Positions 46,814-55,283 of a stretch of 64,000 bases of DNA are shown in pieces. The position numbers were made by a program, and so were the translations under genes. The stretch spans positions 102,613-166,612 of the forward strand of contig DAHZHT010000003.1 in NCBI GenBank assembly GCA_027406905.1. Reading direction: 5' to 3'. The number at the start of each line of letters is the position of its first letter. Within the stretch, counting starts at the first letter, position 1. Below the pieces are notes generated by a model, which was not told where the DNA came from, searched no databases, and saw nothing but the letters and a program-made list of their open reading frames with translations. This DNA comes from Elusimicrobiota bacterium (GTDB lineage: Bacteria; Elusimicrobiota; Elusimicrobia; UBA1565; UBA9628).

Positions 46814-47790
46814 ATATTACCGTTATGAAATTTGGCGGCACCTCCGTCGCCGATCCGGAAAAAATTCAACGCGCGGCGGCCCGGGCCATCGCCGAAAAAA
46901 AGCGCGGGAAAGCGGTCGTGGTCGTCGTGTCCGCCCCCGGTGAAATGACCGATGAGTTGTTGACCCTGTCTTCTCGCGTTTCAAAAAACCCGTCCCCCAG
47001 GGAAAAAGATCAGTTGATCACGACCGGTGAAATTGTCGGCGTGTCTCTGTTCGCGATGTCTTGCCTGGATCAAGGAGCCGGGGCCGTTTCTCTCAGCGCC
47101 GCTCAGGTCGGAATCGAGGCTTCGGGGTCTTACGGAAATGCCGATATCTCGCGTTTAAATCCACGAAGAATTTTAAGAGAGCTTAAAAACGGGAAAATCG
47201 CCGTGGTCGCCGGGTTTCAAGGGATAAACGCGGAAAAAGACGTTCTCAGCTTGGGACGAGGAGGTTCGGATTTAACGGCGATCGTTTTAGCCTCACAGCT
47301 TAAGGCTCGGCAATGCATGATTTTTAGCGATGTTCGCGGAATTTATACCGCCGATCCCAGAATGGTCGCTAAGGCGCGGATACTTAAAAAAATTTCTCTA
47401 TTGGACATGATTGAGCTTTCGCGATTTGGATCCCAAGTCATGCAATTGCGTTCGCTTGAAATCGCTAAAAAATACGGGATTTCCATTCAGCTTCGTTCGG
47501 CTTTTCATATGGATTTGGGAACGCTGATCTCGCCAAGGCTGAAAGGAGAAAATAAGAATCCCGTCATGGCTTTGGCCTTTGAAAAAAAAGAGGCGGAGTG
47601 TCTTATTTCCGCGATCGGCCCTTTCGCGCATTTAACCCCGGAAATAAAAGAGAGAATTGTCTCCGAATTCCAGAGAAAAAAGATAAAAGTGACCGCTATT
47701 CGGAGGGGCTTTCGCCGTTTGTCTTTTTCCGTTCGCCCTTCGGACGGCGAAGTCGCGCTTGTCTTAGCCCACAGGGCTTGCCGGCTTTAA
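46810..47790 (+). CDS. Aspartokinase with a shortened regulatory region
   Basis: The 326-residue kinase makes aspartyl phosphate for lysine, threonine and methionine. Signatures: VMKFGGTSVADPEKI, LITTGEIVG, FQGINAEKDVLSLGRGGSDLTAI and the DVRGIYTADPRMV motif. Usual aspartokinases have two ACT domains and about 400 residues. Here only about 80 residues follow the catalytic domain, enough for roughly one ACT (LISAIGPFAHLTPEIKERIVSEFQ...). Feedback control may be altered. ATG overlaps the lipB stop. Confidence 0.9.
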   Translation: MNITVMKFGGTSVADPEKIQRAAARAIAEKKRGKAVVVVVSAPGEMTDELLTLSSRVSKNPSPREKDQLITTGEIVGVSLFAMSCLDQGAGAVSLSAAQVGIEASGSYGNADISRLNPRRILRELKNGKIAVVAGFQGINAEKDVLSLGRGGSDLTAIVLASQLKARQCMIFSDVRGIYTADPRMVAKARILKKISLLDMIELSRFGSQVMQLRSLEIAKKYGISIQLRSAFHMDLGTLISPRLKGENKNPVMALAFEKKEAECLISAIGPFAHLTPEIKERIVSEFQRKKIKVTAIRRGFRRLSFSVRPSDGEVALVLAHRACRL

Positions 47791-49461
47791 TCAACGCCGG
47801 GCCAAGCCCGGAATCGGGGCGATGGTCGCGATTTCATCGCCGCCATAAATCCAGGCGCGCAAGAAGGTCTTTGCGTCCACAAAGCGCCCGCCTTCCCCTG
47901 TGCCGCTGTCGTTGATGTAATAGCCGACGATTTTATGAGTTGAGGCGTTTATTTCCTCCCCAGTGACATAAACGTAATGGTCCGCATATGCAGGCCCCTT
48001 GCTCACGGAAGGACCCCAGAGGAACTTGGACGCGACGCTGACGACAGCGCCTCGATGACGGCGTATCGCTTCTTCAAGCCGCTTTTGGTCCTGGCTTTGA
48101 TAACGTTTAATGTAGCGATCATAGCGCGGATCAGATTTATTGGCTTTCCCGGGCGGGAAAGTCTTCCAAAATGAATCATCGGAATGGTAGCCGTAAGGCT
48201 GGGCGGCGCGGCCTTCGCCACCGGAGTAAGTTCCGCCCCATTCATTCGGATTATCCCCGCTAAAATCGGAAATGCCTCTATCCCGAGAAATTTTTGAGAG
48301 TTCCCGAACCGTGACTTTTTGGCCGTGGGCCTGCATATATTGAGTTAAGGCCGCGATTCCGCAAGTTCCATTGTATTGCTCAAAGACAAAGGGAACTTTT
48401 TGTTCGGGTTTTCCCAGCGTTTTAGTCATTCCAAGAGCGTGCCAAATCGCCACCTTGGCCTCTTCAGAGACGCGCTCAAGGCCCAGGCGCAAATCTCCCA
48501 AATTGACGTTCTTCCCTTTAGGATCGTAAGGATCCAGAGAATAAGCGCGGCTAAAATAATTGCGCTGGGAGATTTCTTTGAGATTGTCCGACAAGAAAGC
48601 CGGAGACGGAGGCGCTTTTATGGCGGAATCAACCGGCTTTTTCAATATCAAGGGTTGCGCTATTTTTCCCTTGGAATAGCGGGCGTCAACGGCGGCTTCC
48701 GAGGCTTTGTAGCCAGCCTTAAATTCCGCGCCGTATTTTGTTCCCAATTCCTTGGCGATTTCCGATCGTTTTTGCCTTAAATAAGCTTGCGTCGCCCTGT
48801 TCTTTATCTTTTGTAATTCCGCTGCGCGCTTTGAGATTGGCGACAAATAAGGCTTCCAATGCCAGGTATTTTGACGAACCCCCGTTTTCGCGTTGGAAAA
48901 ATACTCGGCGACGATTTCTTTTCCAAGAAACGGGCGCAAGACATGAGGGAGCTTGAATTGGACATAGAAATAGCTCAGCTCCCTGGACGCCAGGGCAAGT
49001 TGAATCTTTAGGGGATAGTCCTTGCGAACCTCGCGCGGGTCGGTGCGCTTTAAAAAATTGGAAAGAGCGTCAATATAATCCTCGTAAGCCCGCTGACTCA
49101 TATCAATCATGTCTTCTTGATCCGTTTTTTTCTGATCAAAAAGCGCGGCTTTGTTAAAATCATGTATGTTTTGAGAGACGGGAGGGCTTTTCGCGTCATC
49201 ATCGCCTGCCACATTAGCCAAGGAATAGCGGATGCCGCCCACGCCGATATAATCGCAGGTGTATTGATGAAAATGAGGATCCAAATCGCCTTTGTCGGGG
49301 CAATTATTCGCGTCCGCGTTCTTGACCGGAGCGGGCACTATGGAAACCGAGCAAGGAAAAACGCGGTCGACATGATATTTCCAGCAGGTCGCGTGAAGCC
49401 GCGCCGGAGCGCTTAAAACCGCCCAAATTCCAAATAAAATGAAAAGGGTCTTATTGCGCAT
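47791..49461 (-). CDS. Secreted protein with C39-like cysteine-peptidase domain
   Basis: The 556-residue protein starts with a signal peptide (LFILFGIWAVLSAPARLHA). Its middle is a charged, partly helical region of no recognised family. The C-terminal 200 residues hold a papain-like C39-type domain: Cys in YNGTCGIAALTQYMQAHG, His in YADHYVYVTGEE and Asn/Asp in YYINDSGTGEGG. Unlike bacteriocin exporters it lacks an ABC domain. The start at 49461 is chosen from the signal peptide; there is no good Shine-Dalgarno. Convergent with aspartokinase, with no gap. Confidence 0.75.
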   Translation of the reverse strand: MRNKTLFILFGIWAVLSAPARLHATCWKYHVDRVFPCSVSIVPAPVKNADANNCPDKGDLDPHFHQYTCDYIGVGGIRYSLANVAGDDDAKSPPVSQNIHDFNKAALFDQKKTDQEDMIDMSQRAYEDYIDALSNFLKRTDPREVRKDYPLKIQLALASRELSYFYVQFKLPHVLRPFLGKEIVAEYFSNAKTGVRQNTWHWKPYLSPISKRAAELQKIKNRATQAYLRQKRSEIAKELGTKYGAEFKAGYKASEAAVDARYSKGKIAQPLILKKPVDSAIKAPPSPAFLSDNLKEISQRNYFSRAYSLDPYDPKGKNVNLGDLRLGLERVSEEAKVAIWHALGMTKTLGKPEQKVPFVFEQYNGTCGIAALTQYMQAHGQKVTVRELSKISRDRGISDFSGDNPNEWGGTYSGGEGRAAQPYGYHSDDSFWKTFPPGKANKSDPRYDRYIKRYQSQDQKRLEEAIRRHRGAVVSVASKFLWGPSVSKGPAYADHYVYVTGEEINASTHKIVGYYINDSGTGEGGRFVDAKTFLRAWIYGGDEIATIAPIPGLARR

Positions 49462-49552
49462 ATATAAGGAGTGTAGCCCCCCAAAGCCCAAGGCGTCAAG
49501 GACCAAAAGGCCCAATCGTTCTAGGCCCTAAAGGGAATCAGCCGCTTTCAGT

Positions 49553-50425
49553 TTAATCCGCCAGGTATCCGAACTTTCCGTTGTTGAAGTCCTCGATAGC
49601 CTGATTGATTTCATCGACGGAATTCATCACGAAAGGGCCGTAATGGACCAGGGGCTCTTCAATCGGGGCTCCGCTTAAAAAGAGAAGAGTCGCGGGCGCG
49701 GTTGATTCGGCAAAAATCTCATCGCCGTCGTTTTTAAACAAGATAAATTCTCCCGGCGCGATATCTCGTGAGTCGTTGGCTTTAATAGAACCTTCAAGAA
49801 CGAGCAGCGCGGCGTTAAAGTCTTTGGGGGCCGTCAATCGAAGGCGGGCGTTGGGATTTAAGCGAATATCCAGCATCTGGACCGGCGTAAAGGTCAAGGC
49901 CGGGCCCTGAAGGTTTTCATAAGAGCCGGAGATAATGCGGATTTTGCCCGCCTTGTCGGGCAGAAGAACTTCTCGTATTTCTTTTCCTGTCAGCGGCTGA
50001 TATTTGGGAGGGGTGATTTTGTGTTTTTTGGGAAGATTAACCCAAATTTGGATCATATGCATAATCCCGCCTATTTTGGAGAAATTCTCCTCGTGATATT
50101 CATTGTGGAGAATTCCGCCGCCGGCGGTCATCCATTGAACTTCGCCGGGATAAATAATGCCTCCGTTGCCGGCGCTGTCATGATGGGCGATAGAGCCTTG
50201 GTAGGCGATCGTGACCGTTTCAAATCCCCGGTGAGGGTGGGTTCCCACGCCGCGGCGCCGGGTCGTGGGGGAGTAAGTTTCCGGCTTTTGATAATCCAAA
50301 AGAAAAAAGGGGCTCATTCTTTTTTCAAAATCGCTCGCGGAAGGGAAATAATTGCTGACATGAAAGCCGTTTCCCACCCAATGCTCGGGGGCGCCTCTAA
50401 AAATCCTCTCAATCGTTCTTTTCAT
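49553..50425 (-). CDS. Pirin-family cupin protein
   Basis: The 290-residue bicupin protein has the pirin metal-site motif GTHPHRGFETVTIAYQGSIAHHDS and GEVQWMTAGGGILHNEYHEE in the N-terminal cupin, and a C-terminal cupin with PLVHYGPFVMNS. Pirins can be quercetin dioxygenases or redox-sensing regulators; the substrate here is unknown. It ends 41 bp before the LigB-like gene stop on the same strand. Confidence 0.93.
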   Translation of the reverse strand: MKRTIERIFRGAPEHWVGNGFHVSNYFPSASDFEKRMSPFFLLDYQKPETYSPTTRRRGVGTHPHRGFETVTIAYQGSIAHHDSAGNGGIIYPGEVQWMTAGGGILHNEYHEENFSKIGGIMHMIQIWVNLPKKHKITPPKYQPLTGKEIREVLLPDKAGKIRIISGSYENLQGPALTFTPVQMLDIRLNPNARLRLTAPKDFNAALLVLEGSIKANDSRDIAPGEFILFKNDGDEIFAESTAPATLLFLSGAPIEEPLVHYGPFVMNSVDEINQAIEDFNNGKFGYLAD

Positions 50426-50465
50426 ATTCCGCTTCTCTCTAGCGTAACAGACAATCTAAATTCCA

Positions 50466-51257
50466 TCAAGGGTCTATCGTGAAAATCAGAAAAAGCCCGT
50501 TTCCGTAGCGAATGGAGTGAAATCGGCGCCTGATTTTTCCTCCGAGTCCGGCTCCCAGGGCGAAAAATAGCGGGTCAAAATGCTCGGAAGTGGGCGCCGC
50601 CAACGCGGCATGAGGCGCGGTCTTGCGGTAGAACTTAAGTTTTTCGATATCGGCGGCATCAATTTTGGGCTCAAGCCAGCGGTCAAACTCCGCGGCCCAA
50701 GAATCCGGGGGATCGTTTTTTCCTTCAAAATGGACGCGCCTGAGATTGTGAATAAGGGCCCCGCAGGAGAGAATTAAAATATTTCGCTTTCTCAACTCCG
50801 AAAGAGTCTTTCCGATTTCAAATATCTTTTCGGGATTTTGACCGGCCGGGACCGACAACTGCACCACCGGGATATCGGCCTTGGGATAAATGCGGGAAAG
50901 AGAAACCCAGGCGCCGTGGTCAAGGCCGCGGCTTGGGTTGATTTGGGCTTTTATGTTTGCTTGCAAGAGCAAATTGACCGCTTCTTGGGCCAGGAGAGGA
51001 TTTCCGGGGCAGGGATATTTCTTGCCGTAGAATTCTCGCGGGAACCCATAGTAATCGTAAATGGTCTCCGGAAGAAGAGAGGCGGTCGCCTCAATGGGAC
51101 CGTTTCCGGTGTCCCAATGCCCCGACATCGCCAAAATTCCATCGGGCCGGGGGAGTTCTTGCCCTAAGGTTTCCAGGGCTTTGGTGTAATCGTCTTCTTC
51201 AAAAGCCGGCATCGGCCCAAAATCGCTGACGAAGGCGACAGGCATTAAAGAAGACAT
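50466..51257 (-). CDS. LigB/YgiD-family extradiol dioxygenase-like protein
   Basis: The 263-residue protein matches the DODA/YgiD family: MSGHWDT, YDYYGFPREFYGKKYPCPG, GLDHGAWVSLSRIYP, SCGALIHNLRRVHFEG and the C-terminal TSEHFDPLFFALGAG. YgiD uses a metal held by His residues; three are kept here (SGHWD, ALIHN and SEHFD). The first one, in the usual FISHGSP motif, is replaced by Asp12 (FVSDFGP). Metal binding may be altered. Adjacent to pirin, a second metal-dependent ring-opening type enzyme. Confidence 0.85.
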   Translation of the reverse strand: MSSLMPVAFVSDFGPMPAFEEDDYTKALETLGQELPRPDGILAMSGHWDTGNGPIEATASLLPETIYDYYGFPREFYGKKYPCPGNPLLAQEAVNLLLQANIKAQINPSRGLDHGAWVSLSRIYPKADIPVVQLSVPAGQNPEKIFEIGKTLSELRKRNILILSCGALIHNLRRVHFEGKNDPPDSWAAEFDRWLEPKIDAADIEKLKFYRKTAPHAALAAPTSEHFDPLFFALGAGLGGKIRRRFHSIRYGNGLFLIFTIDP

Positions 51258-51324
51258 GACGATATATTATCTCATTTAAAAAATAATATGATAAAAGCGT
51301 CGCTTCAAATTAACGGAGGGGAAT

Positions 51325-51603
51325 ATGCCTAGAGCCAAAGCGCGTCACATCTTAGTTTCAACGAAAGAAAAATGCGAGGAATTGAAAAAACAAATCGAGG
51401 CCGGATCTGATTTCGCCGAAATGGCGAAGAAACACTCTTCTTGTCCTTCGAGTAAACAAGGCGGAAACCTGGGCGAATTCGGCCCCGGGGAAATGGTGCC
51501 GGAATTCGACAAGGTGGTTTTTAGCGCGGAAATCGGAAAGGTTCAGGGCCCGATTAAAACTCAATTCGGATATCACTTAGTCGAGGTCATCAGCCGAAGC
51601 TGA
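51325..51603 (+). CDS. Parvulin-type peptidyl-prolyl isomerase
   Basis: The 92-residue single-domain protein (PpiC-like) has RAKARHILVSTKEKCEELK, the GNLGEFGPGEMVPEFDKVVFSAEIG block and TQFGYHLVEVISR, the standard parvulin fold with the active-site His and Cys region. It is cytoplasmic (no signal peptide) and begins a plus-strand run with a good GGAGGGG Shine-Dalgarno. Confidence 0.93.
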   Translation: MPRAKARHILVSTKEKCEELKKQIEAGSDFAEMAKKHSSCPSSKQGGNLGEFGPGEMVPEFDKVVFSAEIGKVQGPIKTQFGYHLVEVISRS

Positions 51604-51608
51604 TTTCT

Positions 51609-52097
51609 ATGCGAAAAAGCCGTCTTGCGCTGGCTGTGGCTTGTTTGGGGCTCTTTGGGTGCGCCCGTTCGCGCTCTATTATCAAGCGCGATGACGAGGC
51701 GGGGTTTGGCAGTTACCGAGCTATCGGGGTTCCCGCCTTTGTCGATCCTCGCGGCCAGGGGCAAAAAATCGCGGATGCCATCAATCGCGATTTGGCGGCC
51801 TTGACTTATAATCCCGTCGATGGCAAGGCCATCGCCAAAATTCTCTCCCAGCATAAGCCCAGTAAGGACTTTGGATATAGTTTGGAGGCTCTGCAACTCA
51901 TTCGCAATAAGACCTCGGCGGACGCCGTGCTTATCGGGAGGATGTCTCCTGACTGGAGCGCGGCCTTTGTCATGATGTTTGAGACCAATATGGGAGAACA
52001 GGTCTTGCGTGGGATTGTCCGGCCCCCAGGTAGAAAAAAGACCTTTAAAAATCCGAATGAGGTCGCTTTAGCGGTCGTTAAGGCCATTACGCAATAG
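51609..52097 (+). CDS. Lipoprotein of unknown function
   Basis: The 162-residue protein has a lipoprotein signal with lipobox LFGCAR after a short hydrophobic stretch. The mature part has SYRAIGVPAFVDPRGQGQKIADAI and KTSADAVLIGRMSPDW, the pattern of outer-membrane-linked lipoproteins that assemble as GNA1162/CsgG-like folds, but the match is weak. It lies 5 bp after the parvulin gene. Confidence 0.65.
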   Translation: MRKSRLALAVACLGLFGCARSRSIIKRDDEAGFGSYRAIGVPAFVDPRGQGQKIADAINRDLAALTYNPVDGKAIAKILSQHKPSKDFGYSLEALQLIRNKTSADAVLIGRMSPDWSAAFVMMFETNMGEQVLRGIVRPPGRKKTFKNPNEVALAVVKAITQ

Positions 52098-52103
52098 GGG
52101 TTG

Positions 52104-52505
52104 ATGTCGCGGCCTTCGCGCGTCTTTCTCATCGACGGATCTAACGCCGTTTATGCCGTTTTTGGCCCGTGGCCGGAAACGCTTAAAGAGCAAAATCGTT
52201 GCGCCTGGGATTTTATTTCCGCTTTAAATGAGTGGGCTCTTTCGGCTTCCGAGCTTTCAATTGAGCTGGTTTTTGACGGGTTTTACCGTGCCATTCCGGC
52301 GGTCAACCGACAACGCCTTCGCGTTATTTTTTCAGACCAAGACAAAGCGGACTCAATTATTCTTGAGCGCATACGGTCTCTGATTTATTTTAAAGAAAAA
52401 GTGACGCTGGTGACGCGGGATCGAGATCTGGCGGAAGAAGCCCGGCGCGAAAACGCGAAAATTTTGGATCCGCAAAAATTCTGGAACATGATTTCTCAGC
52501 CATGA
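52104..52505 (+). CDS. YacP-like NYN domain nuclease
   Basis: The protein of about 133 residues has an NYN/PIN-like fold: FLIDGSNAVYAVFG at the N-terminus, VFDGFY in the middle and ADSIILERIRSLIYFKEKVTLVTRDRDLAEEARR with acidic active-site residues at the C-terminal part. YacP (Rae1) is a ribosome-associated mRNA endonuclease in Firmicutes. A TTG at 52101 is an alternative start. Its end overlaps the next ATG. Confidence 0.78.
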   Translation: MSRPSRVFLIDGSNAVYAVFGPWPETLKEQNRCAWDFISALNEWALSASELSIELVFDGFYRAIPAVNRQRLRVIFSDQDKADSIILERIRSLIYFKEKVTLVTRDRDLAEEARRENAKILDPQKFWNMISQP

Positions 52506-53446
52506 AAAATATAAAGACAGGGGTGGTTTGTTCTTTGCTTTTTATTTCTTCGGTTTTAAAAGCCAAGGCTGATTCTCTTAAGTTCCAGATTGATGAAATT
52601 AATCGCTTAGTCCTTAAAGAAAAGGGGCAAAATTCTTTCAAGATTGAAGAGTTGGATAAAAAGATAGAGAAATTGGGCGCCCGTATTGCCCGCCAAAAGG
52701 TTGAGGCGATAGAACCCTTGGGAGAAACCGCTCAAGATTCCCATTGGCCGCTCAAAACACGGGTTTTTTGCGTGAACTTTTTGGGTTTGATTCATGACCC
52801 CGGGGTTTTCCCGATTGTGTCTAAGATCCTTCTCGATCCGGCGATGCCCGATGTCTTGCGCTCGGAAGCGGCTTCGTTGATTGCGGAATCTCCTGTTTCC
52901 GAAGGCGCGGTAAGGCAAGTCTTGTGTAAAAACTTTTCTCAGAAAAATTTGCCGGAATTGACCTTGGGACAGACCTTATTTGCAATATCGCGAATTGGGT
53001 GTCCTCAAACCGATTTGCTTTTAAAACGGGCGGAAGATTTTGGAGATCACCCCTCGAAGAGAAACAGGGTCCTGGCGATTTTAACAGTTCAAGCCCTGGG
53101 AGAATCTTTTTCGCTAAAAGCCCCTGCGGCATTATGGCGCCTATTTGATTTCTATTCCCCAGGCTCGTCAATGAGAAAAGAAGCTCTCAAAGCGCTTTTG
53201 AAACAATCTCAAAGAAAACTGCCGCGCACATTAGCCTTTTTTTCGCGAGCTAAAAGCGCCGTTTCATCGGAATCCAGATTTCCCGACAACGAAGTCCTGG
53301 CTTTAAATCTCTTGTGCCGCATTGGAGGGAAAAAAGCGGTTTTAGACATTCAAAAGGAGCTTAAAAACCCCGATTCTACCGTCCGCGCGGCGGCTGAAAA
53401 ATTTTTGAAGGAAGCTCAAAACTCTTGCGCGGATGCCGGGCGGTGA
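52502..53446 (+). CDS. Secreted helical-repeat (HEAT-like) protein
   Basis: The 314-residue protein starts with a signal peptide (VVCSLLFISSVLKAKA) and is followed by helical repeats that look HEAT-like, e.g. LKTRVFCVNFLGLIHDPGVFPIVSKILLD, VLRSEAASLIAE and LDIQKELKNPDSTVRAAAEKFLKE. This suggests a scaffold in the periplasm. It overlaps the preceding gene by ATGA and its last 71 bp overlap the convergent sigma-54-like gene. Confidence 0.68.
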   Translation: MKNIKTGVVCSLLFISSVLKAKADSLKFQIDEINRLVLKEKGQNSFKIEELDKKIEKLGARIARQKVEAIEPLGETAQDSHWPLKTRVFCVNFLGLIHDPGVFPIVSKILLDPAMPDVLRSEAASLIAESPVSEGAVRQVLCKNFSQKNLPELTLGQTLFAISRIGCPQTDLLLKRAEDFGDHPSKRNRVLAILTVQALGESFSLKAPAALWRLFDFYSPGSSMRKEALKALLKQSQRKLPRTLAFFSRAKSAVSSESRFPDNEVLALNLLCRIGGKKAVLDIQKELKNPDSTVRAAAEKFLKEAQNSCADAGR

Positions 53447-54527
53447 CGGCCGAATGCGTTTTGCCCTTGGAGGTTTGCGCGGTTTTCCCTGAAATGATTG
53501 GTTTCTTGCGAAGTCCCAATTCGTTTCTGTATTGAGCGATAGATCGCCGGGACAGCGCGAAAGAAAATAAGTTTTCCATCTCCTTCGCGAGCTGCCGGTC
53601 CGAGAGCCGGGGCCGCTTTTCAATGAGATCATGGAGCTTGCCCCGCAAGATCGTTTTTGCGCTGGGACAAAGCGCTTTTAACGGCGCTTCCAGGCCCCAG
53701 GGAAGCCGGACGGATTTGTTCGAGATTAAACGATTGAGAACGCCGGGGTCTATGTTTAATCGGGACGCTAGAGCTCTTTGGGTCAGCGGCCTGCGGCGTT
53801 CGGGATGTCCCGACACCAGATATTCCGATTGCTCTTCAAGAAGAGCCTCAAGCGCGCGGTAAAGAGTCGATTTCCTGAGTTCAAAAATTTCCAAGCGGCG
53901 CACAAGACCGTCCAATCGCGCGGCTTCTTTAAGGGGAAGCGAGGCTTTGAGTCCTTTGCATCGATCCTTGTCGACGCGGTATCGCCCCTTCCAAATCTCG
54001 CGGTTAAAAAAAGCCAGGACCGGCTGACCGTCTTGAATTTCAATTCCGGCGACGGCGGAGAACACCTTGGCGGGAATGGCGCTGTCTGCGGAGGCTTGAA
54101 ACTCGGTTTGTATGTAGAGGCGATTGACGAATTCCCTTAAGCGGCGCGCTTCGTTTAAAGAAATGCCGCAAAGTTGAGCTCTCTTTTCATCGGAAAGGTT
54201 CTCATCTCCAAGGAAATAGAACTCGAAATTTTCTTGTCCGATTTGGCGAATGAGCGGAATCATATCCCCATGGCCGTCCATCAATTCCGGGAGATTCTCG
54301 CTTGAGGACATTAGGCTCGGACCCGCGGAACGCCTTATGCCAAATCTCGCGTCCGTGTAAGGCGATATCGCGACGGCGCGGGCGTTTAAGAGGATCTGAA
54401 ATAGGGGACTTGATTCGACTTCCTTGATTTGAGATTCAAAATCTTTCTCCGGCATCTTCAAAAGGCGCGCCAGCTTCAACTGGCCTTGGATGGACGGCCG
54501 GACCGAAACGATGGTGGAAAAGCTCAT
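53376..54527 (-). CDS. Diverged sigma-54 (RpoN)-like factor
   Basis: The 383-residue protein shows the RpoN order in reduced form. Region I-like N-terminus: QLKLARLLKMPEK and IKEVESSPLFQILL. A divergent core-binding part is followed by LRKSTLYRALEALLEEQ and PLTQRALASRLNIDP, then a near-consensus DNA-binding HTH (LNRLISNKSVRLPWG) and the RpoN box as SRRSIAQYRNELG (consensus ARRTVAKYRE). Normal sigma-54 has about 480 residues; the acidic region II and part of region III are missing. A basic tail after the box contains HSAVTARHPRK. Its ATG overlaps the methyltransferase stop (ATGA). Confidence 0.82.
   Translation of the reverse strand: MSFSTIVSVRPSIQGQLKLARLLKMPEKDFESQIKEVESSPLFQILLNARAVAISPYTDARFGIRRSAGPSLMSSSENLPELMDGHGDMIPLIRQIGQENFEFYFLGDENLSDEKRAQLCGISLNEARRLREFVNRLYIQTEFQASADSAIPAKVFSAVAGIEIQDGQPVLAFFNREIWKGRYRVDKDRCKGLKASLPLKEAARLDGLVRRLEIFELRKSTLYRALEALLEEQSEYLVSGHPERRRPLTQRALASRLNIDPGVLNRLISNKSVRLPWGLEAPLKALCPSAKTILRGKLHDLIEKRPRLSDRQLAKEMENLFSFALSRRSIAQYRNELGLRKKPIISGKTAQTSKGKTHSAVTARHPRKSFELPSKIFQPPRGR
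53429..53459. repeat. 31-bp segment shared with the end of queF
   Basis: Positions 53429-53459 match 59343-59373 at 27 of 31 bases. On the minus strand both encode the C-terminal tail of a protein: HSAVTARHPR in the sigma-54-like factor and HSTITARYPR in QueF. Confidence 0.55.
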
Positions 54528-55282
54528 CGGCCGTTTAATTCTTTGCGCGCGATTAATCCAACGCTTTCACGGCCATCAAACTGCACGTTCGTTGGGAAAT
54601 CGGGCCGCGCCATAGTGCCGCTTCGCTCAATGGCAAATCCTGTTTTTTTAAATACTCGGACCAAGACATCCTCGTCAAGCAAATTCATCATTTTGGGAAG
54701 AGCTTTGGCATGATCGGGTGGGATAAATCGCGAGATGTTGTCCACTAAACCCGGCCATGGGATCCCGGCTTTTTTTCGCTCTTCATAAATCGGTATAAAC
54801 TCCCTAAATGTTCCAAGATAAGGCGTTTCAGCGACAATAAATATTTTGCCCCCAGGGGCCAGCCATCGAAAGGCTCTTTGGGCTGAATGCTCAATGCACG
54901 GACCATCAAAAAAATGTAGAACGCGGCTTATAAGAATCGATCCGACGGATCCTTCCGGAAGATGAAGCTCATCCGGGAAAGCGCCTGGCTTAAGAGATAA
55001 TCGGGGCCGCGCTTCTTTTGGCAGGCGTTCCCTAAGTATCTCAAGGTGTCGCGGATCAATATCATTCGCAATGACCAGCGCCCCATGAGACAATGCGGCG
55101 ATCGTGGCGATTCCGTAGGCGGCCCCGATATCAAGAGCCGGGCCTGGGCCGCTCGGCGCAAAACGGGCGAACTCGGCCGAATATGGGTCAAGAGTCGAAG
55201 TCATATAGCCCATCTTGTTCAAGGTTCGAATCCTGCCGCTAGGATCCGCTGGCGGCATGGATTGATGCGCATCAGCGTTCAT
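54524..55282 (-). CDS. SAM-dependent methyltransferase (class I)
   Basis: The 252-residue protein has a class I Rossmann methyltransferase motif (PALDIGAAYGIATIAALSHG), followed by VIANDIDPRHLEILRERLP and LHLPEGSVGSILISRVLHFF; motif IV and the post-Rossmann region WLAPGGKIFIVAETPY are clear. Substrate unknown. It sits between the sensor kinase (1-bp gap) and the sigma-54-like factor (ATGA overlap), so the three are translated together. Start at 55282 is preferred over an upstream in-frame ATG. Confidence 0.85.
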   Translation of the reverse strand: MNADAHQSMPPADPSGRIRTLNKMGYMTSTLDPYSAEFARFAPSGPGPALDIGAAYGIATIAALSHGALVIANDIDPRHLEILRERLPKEARPRLSLKPGAFPDELHLPEGSVGSILISRVLHFFDGPCIEHSAQRAFRWLAPGGKIFIVAETPYLGTFREFIPIYEERKKAGIPWPGLVDNISRFIPPDHAKALPKMMNLLDEDVLVRVFKKTGFAIERSGTMARPDFPTNVQFDGRESVGLIARKELNGR

Positions 55283-55283
55283 A

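Noticed and set aside
51264..51295. AT-rich palindrome near the parvulin gene
   Set aside because: It is low-complexity AT sequence with no GC core, so not a convincing terminator or operator.
54195..54527. Long antisense reading frames opposite real genes
   Set aside because: They lack ribosome-binding sites and family motifs and follow from codon bias in the overlapping strand.
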